This document shows, in pieces, positions 35,792-43,961 of a stretch of DNA of 64,000 nucleotides (position 1 is the first letter of the stretch; the number at the start of each line of letters is the position of its first letter). The DNA is from Geodermatophilus sp. DSM 45219. GTDB taxonomy: Bacteria > Actinomycetota > Actinomycetes > Mycobacteriales > Geodermatophilaceae. The stretch lies in assembly GCF_900104025.1 (NCBI RefSeq), contig NZ_FNIQ01000008.1, positions 1 to 64,000 of the forward strand, written 5' to 3'. The notes under the pieces are model-generated. The model had not been told where the DNA came from. It did not search any database and saw only the letters and a program-made list of their open reading frames with translations. The position numbers and the translations under genes are program-made.

Positions 35792-36547
35792 ATGGCCGGT
35801 CGGCGTCGCGCTCAGCGCCCCGGGGACCTCGCGGTCCCCGCTCCCTCCCGGGCCCAGCGGACGGCCTCGGGCCCCCGCCGCGGCCCGCTGCTGCTGGCTG
35901 CCGTGGTCGTCGGTGGCCTGGTTGCGGGGGTCACCGGCGTCTCCAGCGCCTCCGACACCCCGACCGGGCCGACCTCGGTGCTCGCCGCGCAGATGGAGCT
36001 CGCCACCGCGGGGGACGACGTCGAGACGATGCCCATGGCCTCGATCACCGAGGCCGAGGCGCAGGCCCGGCTGGCCGAGGTCGCCGCCTCCCGGGCCGAG
36101 CGCGCCGCGGCCGAGGCGGCCGCAGCAGAGGCGGCCCGCGAGGCCGCGCGACCCAAGGCGGTCCTGCCGGTCGACGGCGCCCGCTTCACCAGCGGCTACG
36201 GCGGCCGGTGGGGCACCTTCCACTACGGCATCGACCTGGCCGCCCCCATGCACACGCCGGAGTACTCGGCGATGGACGGCGTCGTCCTGCGGGCCGGCTC
36301 GGCCAGCGGCTTCGGCCTGGCGGTCTACGTGCTGCACGAGAACGGCGACGTGACCGTCTACGGCCACATGGACGAGATCCTCGTCGAGCCGGGGCAGTAC
36401 GTGGAGGCCGGCGAGACGATCGCGCTGCTGGGCAACCGGGGCCAGTCGACCGGCCCGCACCTGCACTTCGAGGTGCACCAGGGCGGGATGAACGGCAAGC
36501 GCATCGACCCAGTCCCGTGGCTGGCCGAGCGCGGCGTCGACATCTGA
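35792..36547 (+). CDS. M23-family peptidoglycan endopeptidase
   Basis: 251 aa. The signal/anchor segment is GPLLLAAVVVGGLVAGVTGV (about residues 33-52). An Ala/Glu-rich coiled coil of about 40 residues follows (TEAEAQARLAEVAASRAERA), then a LytM/M23 domain from about 130. The zinc ligands are His and Asp in HYGIDLAAP and HxH in GPHLHFEVH. With an intact H-x3-D / HxH set it should be an active DD- or D,L-endopeptidase outside the membrane. The ATG at 35792 follows GGGTAGGTGC. Confidence 0.9.
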   Translation: MAGRRRAQRPGDLAVPAPSRAQRTASGPRRGPLLLAAVVVGGLVAGVTGVSSASDTPTGPTSVLAAQMELATAGDDVETMPMASITEAEAQARLAEVAASRAERAAAEAAAAEAAREAARPKAVLPVDGARFTSGYGGRWGTFHYGIDLAAPMHTPEYSAMDGVVLRAGSASGFGLAVYVLHENGDVTVYGHMDEILVEPGQYVEAGETIALLGNRGQSTGPHLHFEVHQGGMNGKRIDPVPWLAERGVDI

Positions 36548-36558
36548 TCCCTGGTGGG

Positions 36559-36996
36559 ATGGACGGCGTGGGCACCGCCGTCGAGGACACCAACCGGCGG
36601 CTGCTCCGTGCCCGGGACGCGATGGACCGGGCCTACGCCGAGCCGCTCGACGTCCGCACGCTGGCCCGGATCGCGCACGTCTCCGAGGCGCACTTCATCC
36701 GGACGTTCCGCGCCACCTTCGGGGAGACGCCGAACCGCTACCTGCAGCGGCGGCGGGTCGAGCGGGCCATGTTCCTGCTGCGCGCCACCGACCGGAGCGT
36801 CACCGACATCTGCATGGACGTCGGGTTCTCCAGCCTCGGCACCTTCAGCCGCGTCTTCCGGGACGTCGTGGGGGAGCCGCCGTCGGCCTACCGGCGCCGC
36901 GGCCCCTTCCCGCCGGTGCCCACCTGCTTCGCCATGGCCTGGGCGCGGCCGAGCGGAGCAGTTTCGGAGAAGCCCGCGGGGGACCGGGTTCCCTAG
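36559..36996 (+). CDS. AraC-family transcriptional regulator (DNA-binding domain only)
   Basis: 145 aa. It consists almost entirely of the double HTH: LDVRTLARIAHVSEAHFIRT (HTH1) and SVTDICMDVGFSSLGTFSRV (HTH2), followed by the FRDVVGEPPSAYRRR signature. There is no ligand-binding domain; the tail of about 35 residues is featureless. The VOC gene starts 10 bp downstream, a common AraC-VOC pairing in actinobacteria in which the two are co-transcribed. It starts 11 bp after the M23 stop. Confidence 0.88.
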   Translation: MDGVGTAVEDTNRRLLRARDAMDRAYAEPLDVRTLARIAHVSEAHFIRTFRATFGETPNRYLQRRRVERAMFLLRATDRSVTDICMDVGFSSLGTFSRVFRDVVGEPPSAYRRRGPFPPVPTCFAMAWARPSGAVSEKPAGDRVP

Positions 36997-37006
36997 CGTC
37001 GTCCCC

Positions 37007-37420
37007 ATGCTGACCGCCATCACCATCACCCAGATCTACGTGCCCGACCAGGACCGGGCGCTGGACTTCTACGTCGGGCAGCTCGGCTTCGAGGTGCAGT
37101 CCGACGTGGACTTCGGCCCCATGCGGTGGCTCACGGTCAACCTGCCCGGCCAGCCCGACCGCGCCGTCCTGCTGGAGGAGCCAGGCTCGGCGGGGATGAG
37201 CGAGGAGACCGCCGCTCAGGTGCGCGAGCTCATCGCCAAGGGGGCCGCCGGGGGCCACCTGTTCTTCCAGACCGACGACGTCTGGAAGACCCACGCCGAG
37301 CTCAAGGCGAAGGGCGTCGAGGTCACCGAGGAGCCCGAGGACCGCGGCTACGGCATCGACTTCGGCCTGCGTGACCCGTTCGGCAACCACCTGCGCATCG
37401 CACAGGTGAAGCGGGCCTGA
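37007..37420 (+). CDS. VOC-family protein linked to AraC regulator
   Basis: 137 aa single VOC domain. The first strand is TAITITQIYVPDQDRALDFY, the middle is AGGHLFFQTDDVWKTHAELK and the end is FGLRDPFGNHLRIAQ, with conserved Glu/His metal-ligand positions. The substrate is unknown. It follows the AraC gene by 10 bp and is probably its target and co-transcribed partner. Confidence 0.88.
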   Translation: MLTAITITQIYVPDQDRALDFYVGQLGFEVQSDVDFGPMRWLTVNLPGQPDRAVLLEEPGSAGMSEETAAQVRELIAKGAAGGHLFFQTDDVWKTHAELKAKGVEVTEEPEDRGYGIDFGLRDPFGNHLRIAQVKRA

Positions 37421-37460
37421 CCCGCCCCACCCCCTGCGCCGGGGCGCCGTCGCAGCCCTG

Positions 37461-37466
37461 TACAGT
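37461..37466 (+). promoter_or_regulatory. -10 box of tRNA-Ala
   Basis: TACAGT, 38 bp before the tRNA 5' end, matches the actinobacterial TAnnnT -10. Confidence 0.4.
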
Positions 37467-37503
37467 TGCTGCTGGCCCGGACGCACCAGACCGGGTCCGG
37501 TTC

Positions 37504-37576
37504 GGGGCTGTGGCGCAGCTGGTAGCGCACCACACTGGCAGTGTGGGGGTCAGGGGTTCGAGTCCCCTCAGCTCCA
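37504..37576 (+). tRNA. tRNA-Ala (GGC)
   Basis: 73 nt. Acceptor GGGGCTG / CAGCTCC, anticodon stem CCACA / TGTGG with loop CTGGCAG (anticodon GGC, reads GCC), T-arm GGGGTTCGAGTCCCC, discriminator A at 37576. CCA is not encoded (CCC follows). It lies beside a tyrosine-integrase module and so is the natural candidate for an attachment site. No second copy of its 3' end was found in the window. Confidence 0.95.
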
Positions 37577-37587
37577 CCCCGATGACC

Positions 37588-37616
37588 AGGCCGTTCCTCC
37601 TCCGGAGGGACGGCCT
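37588..37616 (+). terminator. terminator after tRNA-Ala
   Basis: Stem AGGCCGT-T-CCTCC / GGAGG-G-ACGGCCT with a 3-nt loop, 11 bp after the tRNA. Confidence 0.75.
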
Positions 37617-37825
37617 GAGTCGTGTTTGGTGCCAGCATGGTGGCCACCGGAGCAGATGCGGCGTCGGGTCAGGCAGACAGTGCGTCCCATCCGGTCGCCG
37701 CGTCTCACCCGGCGCTCTGCCCGCCCAACTCGCGCGGGTGGGAGCCCGGTCGGGGGTTGAGACGACAGCCGTCATCAGCCGGCTTGCCGGCTGGGAGGGC
37801 CCGGGGCGCCCGCTGAGTATGCTGG

Positions 37826-37850
37826 AGTACTAGTACTACCGTGTTATATT
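37826..37850 (+). promoter_or_regulatory. operator/promoter of the toxin-antitoxin pair
   Basis: Perfect 12-bp palindrome AGTACTAGTACT (37826-37837), followed by -10 TATATT (37845-37850), 6 nt before the GTG start. The palindrome covers the spacer/-35 zone, so the XRE antitoxin could autorepress there. This is the most AT-rich spot in the region. Confidence 0.6.
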
Positions 37851-37856
37851 CTTGGC

Positions 37857-38267
37857 GTGTTGATCGACTGGACCGGCGAGTTCGATCGCTGGTACGACCA
37901 GTTGATCGAGCGCGCCGTAGGTGGTGATGAACGTTCGTTGGAGCAGCTCGCACTCGTCGACGCCGAGCTCGGCGTCCTGCAAGAACTCACAGCTGTACCG
38001 GATGCGGACACGCCGACGCTGCGCCGGGTTCACCAGTCGCGCCGCCACCAGGTCTGGCGGGTGGCCCATCCCTTCAGCCCTGGTACCGCGATCCGCTTGA
38101 TCGTCTGGTTTCCGCCCGATCGCCCCGGCGAGGTCGTCCTGGTGTTGTTCGGCGCCGACAAGGCCCGCATGGGCGATGTCTTCTACGACAGCGTTGGGCC
38201 GCGGGCCGACGCCGCTATCGAGAGCTACCTGCTTCGCACCCGTACCGAGGGAGACAGTGATGAGTGA
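37857..38267 (+). CDS. HigB/RelE-superfamily toxin candidate
   Basis: 136 aa. FDRWYDQLIERAVGGD opens it, then VHQSRRHQVWRVAHPFSPGT and AIRLIVWFPPDRPGEVVLVL, and it ends in a basic/acidic tail. The beta-strand order and the RVAHPF...RLIVWFPP motif fit the RelE/HigB mRNA-interferase fold. It is followed with an 8-bp overlap by an XRE protein, the toxin-first order of HigBA systems. The transcript is probably leaderless, since the -10 ends 6 nt before the GTG. Confidence 0.75.
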   Translation: MLIDWTGEFDRWYDQLIERAVGGDERSLEQLALVDAELGVLQELTAVPDADTPTLRRVHQSRRHQVWRVAHPFSPGTAIRLIVWFPPDRPGEVVLVLFGADKARMGDVFYDSVGPRADAAIESYLLRTRTEGDSDE

Positions 38268-38616
38268 ACAGGCCACGTTCGTCGGGGCCGAGCGCGCTGC
38301 GGAGAAGATGGCGCGGGCCCGTGCCATCCCCGGTGTGGCGGAGCGCTCCGCACAGGTCCGGGCCGAGATGGTCGATACTGACCGAGTCCACGCAGCAGGT
38401 CTCGCAGAGATCCGGAAGGCCGCCGATCTGACGCAGGTCGCACTGGCTACGCAGATGGGGGTGGCCCAGACGGTCATCAGTCGCCTGGAGCGTCAGCACG
38501 ACATGCTCCTATCCACGCTGACGCAGTACTTGACGGCCGCTGGCGACCATCCACGCATCGTCGTGACGGTGGATGGTCAAGACATCGAATTGGACTTGGC
38601 CAACCTTGTCGGGTGA
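38260..38616 (+). CDS. XRE-family antitoxin (HigA-like)
   Basis: 118 aa. The HTH is in AEIRKAADLTQVALATQMGV and AQTVISRLERQHD (about residues 48-80). A helical region precedes it and a C-terminal strand (RIVVTVDGQDIELDLANLV) follows. The start overlaps the toxin stop. It is predicted to neutralise the toxin and repress the shared promoter through the palindrome at 37826. It would also stabilise the neighbouring integrated element. Confidence 0.8.
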   Translation: MSEQATFVGAERAAEKMARARAIPGVAERSAQVRAEMVDTDRVHAAGLAEIRKAADLTQVALATQMGVAQTVISRLERQHDMLLSTLTQYLTAAGDHPRIVVTVDGQDIELDLANLVG

Positions 38617-38794
38617 GCGCGCGCTGTGCCGGGTTGCCGCGGGGGCGCAAGTCGAAAACGCCCTCTACGACCGTCGAGCCGCCAACTCGCCCACTCGAGA
38701 TGCCTGATTCGCGAGTCTGATGCGCTTATCGGCAAGGCGAAGCGCCGCCGCTAAGCCAGCGTGGCAACCACCGGAGCACACGCAGTGCACCACG

Positions 38795-39994
38795 TCAGTC
38801 CCACAGCGCCTGGCCCATGCGGTCCGCGGCGTCCCGGCCGAGGGCCGGCATGACGTGGCTGTAGGTGTCCGTCGTCGTGCGCATCTGTGCGTGGCCAAGC
38901 ACCTCCATGACGACCCGCGGATGCACGCCCTCGGACAGCAGCAGGGTCGCCGCCGTGTGCCGCCCGTCGTGCAGGCGGACCTCGCGCACGCCCGCCTCCT
39001 GGAGGAGGGCTTTCCAGGCTCGCCAGTCCGATTTGCGTTCGATTGGCCGGCCGTTGGGCTGCCCGAAGACAAGGTCGTGGTCCTCCCACAACGAGCCGGC
39101 GGCGATCCGCTCCTCGAGTTGGGCCGCCCGGTGCGCCCTCAACGCCTGCACGAGTGGTGTGGGCAGCGCCAGGTTGCGGCGGCTGCGGTCGGCCTTCGGT
39201 TCCTCATAGATCAGCCCCCGCCCGCTGACCCGGTGCAGTCCGCGTCGGACGCTCAGCGTGCCGTTGTCCAGGTCCACGTCGCTCCATCGCAGCGCGAGGG
39301 CTTCGGACTGACGCAACCCGACGGCCAGCGCCACGGTCCACCGGGCCGCGTTGCGGTGGGTCAGCGCGGCGGCCATGACCTGCTTGACCTCCGGCGCGGT
39401 CAGCGGCAGGGCGGTTTCGGGTCGCCTGACCGCAGGCGGATCGACGAGGGTGGCAACGTTGCGCGCGACCTTGCCGCGCTGAGAGGCGATACGCAGGGCG
39501 CGGGACAGGACCCGATGGGCGCGCAGGATCGAGGCCGGGCCCAGGCCCTTGTCGCTGAGCGCGGCATAGAGACGCTCCAGGTGCTCTGGCTGCAGCCGGT
39601 CCAGCCGGTGGTGCCCGATGCCCGGGCGCAGGTGCAGCCGCACGGTGCTGCGGTAGCTCTCTAGAGTCCGCGCGCGGACCTTCCGCGCCGCGATGTTGTC
39701 CAGCCAGTGGTCCAGCCACTCACCGACCGTGGGTGCGCGGCCGGCCGCGTCCACCATCCCAGCGTCCCGCTTGGCCTCGAGGGCACGGACCTTGGACACC
39801 ACGTCGGCGCGCTTGGCGCCGGAGGCGTGGCGTCGGTCGCGCCGGCCGTTCTCCTTCTTCCCCATGGAGACAAAGCCGTGCCATCGGCCGTCCTCGTCCT
39901 GGTAGATGGAGGACTCGCCGCTGGCACGCTTCCTCTGCTCCAACGTTCGTCGACGCCGCGCGGGCGTGCTGTCTGATTCCTTGGCGTCCGTCAT
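38795..39994 (-). CDS. int: tyrosine recombinase (phage/ICE-type integrase)
   Basis: 399 aa. The AP2-like arm-binding N-terminus is SSIYQDEDGRWHGFVSMGKK (about 27-47), and a SAM-like core-binding domain spans about 88-180 (TVGEWLDHWLDNIAARK). The catalytic domain has Arg in AVGLRQSEALALRW, H-x-x-R in LHDGRHTAATLLLSEG, His in EVLGHAQMRTT and nucleophile Tyr in DTYSHVM. All catalytic residues are present, so it looks active. It points towards the tRNA-Ala and is preceded by an excisionase gene on the same strand, the standard int-xis module of actinobacterial integrative elements. Confidence 0.92.
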   Translation of the reverse strand: MTDAKESDSTPARRRRTLEQRKRASGESSIYQDEDGRWHGFVSMGKKENGRRDRRHASGAKRADVVSKVRALEAKRDAGMVDAAGRAPTVGEWLDHWLDNIAARKVRARTLESYRSTVRLHLRPGIGHHRLDRLQPEHLERLYAALSDKGLGPASILRAHRVLSRALRIASQRGKVARNVATLVDPPAVRRPETALPLTAPEVKQVMAAALTHRNAARWTVALAVGLRQSEALALRWSDVDLDNGTLSVRRGLHRVSGRGLIYEEPKADRSRRNLALPTPLVQALRAHRAAQLEERIAAGSLWEDHDLVFGQPNGRPIERKSDWRAWKALLQEAGVREVRLHDGRHTAATLLLSEGVHPRVVMEVLGHAQMRTTTDTYSHVMPALGRDAADRMGQALWD

Positions 39995-40076
39995 CGGTCG
40001 CTCCCTGCGTCGCTGGTTCAGACTCGGCGTCGAGTGTCGTGGTGCGCGCTGACCTGTGGTGCTGGGAATCCACAGG

Positions 40077-40382
40077 TCAGGCTCGTTCCACCGGGTCGGA
40101 GGTGAGCTCGAACAAGCCGCGCTGACTCGTGCTGGTTCGCCGGTGCCGGCGCGGGTGAGCCGGCGCGCTCGGCGCGGGAGCCTCGAGCCCTCGGACGTAG
40201 CGCTCGAGCTCAGCCCGGGGGAGGCGGCAACTGCGTCCGATGTGCACCGGGCGCAGGTCGCCGGCCTTCATGAGGGTGTAGATCGTGGTGCGGCCGACGC
40301 GGAGCAGCTCAGCGGCCTCCTCGGGGGTGAGCAGCAGCGGCTCGCTGGGCGCCGGCTCCCGAGGTCGCTGCGCGTGGCCCAT
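40077..40382 (-). CDS. xis: excisionase/MerR-type HTH protein
   Basis: 101 aa. The HTH_17 domain is LLLTPEEAAELLRVGRTTIY and TLMKAGDLRPVHIGRSCRLP, followed by RAELERYVRGLE. This is the classic small DNA-bending excisionase of pSAM2-like and phage elements. The tail is basic. The ATG at 40382 has GGAGGGC upstream; a longer frame to 40472 lacks a good site. It sits upstream of int on the same strand with an 82-bp gap. Confidence 0.85.
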   Translation of the reverse strand: MGHAQRPREPAPSEPLLLTPEEAAELLRVGRTTIYTLMKAGDLRPVHIGRSCRLPRAELERYVRGLEAPAPSAPAHPRRHRRTSTSQRGLFELTSDPVERA

Positions 40383-40572
40383 GTCGCCCTCCTCGTCGGC
40401 TGGCCTCGTGCGCCGGCATTCGGCGCGGCAACCCACCTGGAGAAGGCGCCATTTTCGGCCGATTGGTGACACTGCCGCGGCAATCTCCTGATTTTCTCCG
40501 GTTTTCTTCGTGTGCCAGGGGCCGCGGCCTCCGTGCGGCCGCTAGGCCGGCCGCGACAGCGGGACGGCCCGG

Positions 40573-40633
40573 GGTGACATGGCAGAACGCAGGTGACCGC
40601 CCGGTGTCACCCCGGAGGGCGGTGGGCGTCACC
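40573..40633. repeat. GGTGAC/GTCACC half-site cluster
   Basis: GGTGAC at 40573-40578 and 40592-40597, and GTCACC at 40606-40611 and 40628-40633: two direct and two inverted copies, arranged + + - -. Possible arm-type or regulator binding sites of the int/xis module. Confidence 0.45.
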
Positions 40634-41081
40634 CCGTCCAAGGCATGAACCGGCGCCTGCTCGGGCGGGGTCGTGGCGCCATGGGCTGCTATTTGCCAGC
40701 ACGGCGTCGCGCCTGCGGGGGGCTGCGGTGGCCGGGCATCGGACGCCCCGGTCGCCAAGCGTCCGGACGAACTCGCGGAGCAGGTCTGTCGACAGCGCCC
40801 AGGCCGGGCGTCGCAAGAGCAGAGCTGCATCGGCGCTCCAGACCGTGTGCAGGTCGTGCTCGCGCACCGGCTATCCCGGGGCGCTTCGCACCGGCCGCTC
40901 GGCTCCTCGCCTGCGGCCGGCTCCACGGACGCGGCCGTGCAGGCGTCTGGATGGGACTGCAGTGCCGCAGGCTGGCTCGCTTTCCCGGCCGCGCCGCTCG
41001 CCACGGTCGCCGGCCGAGCAGCGCTTCTGCTAGGCCCGTGCTGCTGCCTCCCCCTATCCCGTCCGCCCGAGCCGCGCAGCC

Positions 41082-41102
41082 AGATCACGAGCCGACACAC
41101 CT
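41082..41102 (+). repeat. 21-bp inverted repeat, left copy
   Basis: Begins AGATCACGAG and ends CACACCT. The exact reverse complement lies at 43317-43337. Similarity continues weakly inward (GGTGCAT versus CATGCACT). Confidence 0.75.
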
Positions 41103-41319
41103 GGTGCATCCAGGCCGAGCGAATCCGTTGTGACGAGAACTGCGCTGGGTTCGGGCGGTTCGCTGAGCGAGCAGGAGATGGGGTGACGTCTGTGTGCGTC
41201 GTCGACCTCGGACGACGCCGGTGCGATCGGTCCGCGGTTCGGTGCACCGGCTCTCCAGGGCACGTGCTCCGGCGCAGTCGTCTTCTGCTACTACTGGAGA
41301 AAAACTGGAGGTTCGCGGC

Positions 41320-41808
41320 TCAGCGCACGTCGGGGGCGCCGGTCCGGCCGGCCCGCCAGCGGTAGGCCTCCAGTACGGGCTGTAGTGACCGACTGAGGCC
41401 GGGCAGGTCACGGTCGTAAATGCGGCCGTCGTCCAACTGCCGGGTCAGCTCGCCGAGCAGTGCCGGCCAGTCCCGCCGGGTCGGCTCCAGGGGGACGCCG
41501 ACTTGCACCCGCCGTTCGACCACCTGCACCGCGGATCGGCCGGAGGCCGCCGCGCGGGTCTGCTCCCAGGCTCGGTGTCGGCAGGTGGCCGAGCACCACT
41601 TGGGGATCGGCCCCCGGCCGCGCGGCGTGATCGGCCCAGCACACCATCCGCAGGTCGTCGCGGCGGTGCGCCGTTCGCGCCCTTCCGCCGAAGCGCCGGT
41701 CTGTTCTGCATCGGCGGACACGGTCGGTGCCTGGGCGACGTGTTGCCGCCGTTGCTGCTCACGAGCTCGGCGGCGGGCCCGGTGCTCGGGGGTTCCGATG
41801 GTTCCCAT
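41320..41808 (-). CDS. zinc-ribbon hypothetical protein of a mobile element
   Basis: 162 aa. A basic N-terminus (EHRARRRAREQQRRQH) is followed by a treble-clef-like zinc site, CGWCAGPITP-RGRGPIPKWC then SATCRHRAWEQTRA (C-x2-C ... C-x3-C). The C-terminal half ends DWPALLGELTRQLDDGRIYD. I know this CxxC/WCSxxCRHRAWEQ pattern as recurring in actinobacterial accessory DNA but without assigned function. Nucleic-acid binding is a reasonable guess only. It lies inside the 21-bp inverted-repeat interval beside the IS110 transposase. Confidence 0.65.
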   Translation of the reverse strand: MGTIGTPEHRARRRAREQQRRQHVAQAPTVSADAEQTGASAEGRERRTAATTCGWCAGPITPRGRGPIPKWCSATCRHRAWEQTRAAASGRSAVQVVERRVQVGVPLEPTRRDWPALLGELTRQLDDGRIYDRDLPGLSRSLQPVLEAYRWRAGRTGAPDVR

Positions 41809-42021
41809 GGCACAGAGTCTGCAGACGACCCTGCAGTAACTCGTCACCACGAGTTCCAGGACCGCAAGTGAGCTCCTATGTGTCAACGGCGGTCGGGCGT
41901 AGCGTCCGGGCTGGCGGTGGGTGCGGTGGACTGGCCGCAGCGAAGAGCAGGTCTGGGACTGTGAACCTGTCGCGCAGCTGGCTTCGGCCGTATTGACGCG
42001 TCCCGTTTGCCGCTGCCGCAC

Positions 42022-43065
42022 TCACCGTCCTGCCGCGGTCGGTGCCCGCCCGGCGGAGAGGTCGTCGTGCAGGGTCTTGTAGACCACGTCGGAGAGACGG
42101 CGTTTGAGGCAGCGCAGCGCTTCGCGTCCGGTCTTTCCTTCGGCGCGTTTGCGTAGGTAGTAGGCGCGGCCTTCGGTGTCGGCGCGGATTTGGGTGATGG
42201 CCATCGTGTAGAGCACCCGGTTGAGCGTGCGGTTGCCTGACCGGTTGAGCCGATGGCGGCTGGTGCGACCGGAGGAGGCGGGGATCGGGGCGGTGCCGTT
42301 GGCGGCGGCGAAGGCGTGCCGGGAGCGGTAGCGGCGCACGTCGGCGACCTGGCCGAGGATCGTCGCGGCGCCGACCTTGCCGAGGCCGTAGAGCTCGGTC
42401 AGGCCGGTGTCGACCTCGGCGACTGCGGCGGTGATCAGGTCGGCGACCTCGCGGATCTCCACCGTCAGCTCTGCCAGGCGGGTGAGCCGGCGGCGGGTCA
42501 GGACCGCGCGGACGTTGGTCTGGCCGGTGAGCAGCTCGGTGGCCTTGGTGATGAAGGTCGGCGCGGTCAGCCGCGGGATCTTCACCTGATATCCGGGCAG
42601 CAGGCCGTGCAGCTCGGCGTGGGTGCGGTTGGCCAGCGCGGTGCGCTCGGCGACCAGCTGGGCGCGGTAGTCAGCCAGCGCCCGCAGATCGGCGGCCCGA
42701 CCGATCGCCAGCCGCACCGGCGGCAGGCCCGGCTCGCGGGCGGTGATCCGGGCGATCGCGACCGCATCGGTGGGGTCGGTCTTGCCCGCGCCCGGCCGGG
42801 CTGAGCGCTCCCGGCTGGTCAGCGACGGTGGCACCTCGACGACCTCGACTGGGCCGGTGAGCACCAGGTGCACCGCGGCGCCGCGGCCGTAGTTGCCTGA
42901 GCCCTCGATGCCCACCCGCTGAACGTCATGATTGGCGAGCAGTTTCTCGAGCGCGTCGAAGCCGGCCTCGGTGTTGGCCAGCTCGGTGACCACCACCGGT
43001 CGCCCGGCGCCGTCGATGACCGCCACGGCCAGCGTGTCCTTGTGGGTGTCGATGCCGGCATGCAC
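42022..43065 (-). CDS. IS110-family transposase (DEDD plus serine, bridge-RNA type)
   Basis: 347 aa. RuvC-like N-terminal domain: Asp in HAGIDTHKDTLAVAVIDG, Glu in RVGIEGSGNYG, Asp pair in GKTDPTDAVAIAR. The C-terminal Tnp domain has GLGKVGAATILGQVADV, then the catalytic Ser region PASSGRTSRHRLNRSGNRTL and AITQIRADTEGRAYY. All key residues are present, so it is probably active. Members of this family recombine using an RNA encoded in the element end next to the gene. The element ends could not be fixed by terminal repeats, as expected for IS110. Confidence 0.92.
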   Translation of the reverse strand: MHAGIDTHKDTLAVAVIDGAGRPVVVTELANTEAGFDALEKLLANHDVQRVGIEGSGNYGRGAAVHLVLTGPVEVVEVPPSLTSRERSARPGAGKTDPTDAVAIARITAREPGLPPVRLAIGRAADLRALADYRAQLVAERTALANRTHAELHGLLPGYQVKIPRLTAPTFITKATELLTGQTNVRAVLTRRRLTRLAELTVEIREVADLITAAVAEVDTGLTELYGLGKVGAATILGQVADVRRYRSRHAFAAANGTAPIPASSGRTSRHRLNRSGNRTLNRVLYTMAITQIRADTEGRAYYLRKRAEGKTGREALRCLKRRLSDVVYKTLHDDLSAGRAPTAAGR

Positions 43066-43316
43066 GCCGACTCCTTCCGCCGCGCCTCAGCTCGCGAGGC
43101 ACCGATGTCCGGGCGCAGCGCATGCACTTGGTGGCTGTGGCAGCCGGCGCTCCTATCAGGCGTCAACCGCCCGAGACATCGGCGAACGTCACCGGCGGGC
43201 ACTCACTGGTACAGGCCACTGGATCGCGCTGGGCAGCATGAGGTCGAGCCTCGCCGGTGACGCCCCCGAGCACCTCGCCATCGGTGACGAAGCGGCCGAA
43301 GTACACCAAGTGCATG

Positions 43317-43337
43317 AGGTGTGTCGGCTCGTGATCT
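43317..43337 (-). repeat. 21-bp inverted repeat, right copy
   Basis: Plus strand begins AGGTGTGTCGG and ends GTGATCT; exact reverse complement of 41082-41102. The pair encloses 2.26 kb. Confidence 0.75.
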
Positions 43338-43942
43338 TGATTGGGAGGGGAGATCTCCAGTGCTGGTCGATCGGTCGGGTAGGGGGCGAGTGACGGGTTG
43401 GATGGCGAGCTGCTGACGGTTCGGTGGAAGGCCTCGGTGGGAGCCCCTGGGAGGGGTGTCCGCCTGTGGCCCCCCCTCGGCAAGGTCGTCGTTGAGGCTC
43501 TTGCCGCTGGATCGCCGCAGCCGCATTCCCGCTGCCTGTCCCGCCCCGGGGCGGTTCACCGTGTGATGAATGAGAAGGACGGCCGTCCCCTACGGGCAGC
43601 GGCTGAGCATGGGAACCGATGACATACGTGAGGGGACCTTGCTCACCGGACGCCACTGATGGCTGATGGCGTGGCGTGGCGTGTAGGCGGAGGCGATTGC
43701 CGTCGATCCGCCACACGGGCACTGTCGTGATCCTGTCCACGGTCGCGGGCTGGCGTTCACGACGTCATCGCACGTATGGGGTTGCCCTCGCGGTCCTGCC
43801 TTGATCATCGGACGCGTTGCGGCAGGTACCTGCTGGCCGCGTCCAGTTGCGCGTCGGGGGTTGCCGCTCTACCGTGAAATCGGTCGAGCATCGGGCCGTT
43901 CAGCACATACATTGTGTGCGGGAGCGCCCGGATAGGGCTTAG

Positions 43943-43961
43943 GCCTCCGGCACCCGGAGGC
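43943..43961 (+). promoter_or_regulatory. hairpin sequestering the STAS-gene ribosome-binding site
   Basis: Perfect 8-bp stem GCCTCCGG-CAC-CCGGAGGC. The right arm contains GGAGG, 7 nt before the ATG at 43968, so translation of the STAS/arcA unit could be switched by opening this stem. Confidence 0.55.

Larger units (their letters stand above)
40383..41319. other. 937-bp low-coding stretch upstream of xis, with GGTGAC half-site cluster
   Basis: No convincing gene on either strand; codon bias is absent, and several long open frames on both strands are rich in Arg/Pro/Cys. It contains four GGTGAC half-sites (see 40573-40633) and the left arm of a 21-bp inverted repeat (41082-41102). A replication or transfer region of the element has probably been deleted here. 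A minus-strand frame at 40607-40867 (86 codons, WSADAALLLRRPAWALSTDL) is the least unlikely short gene. Confidence 0.4.

Noticed and set aside
40607..41365. Several overlapping ORFs on both strands as element genes
   Set aside because: No codon bias, no domains, and mutually exclusive frames; kept only as a note.
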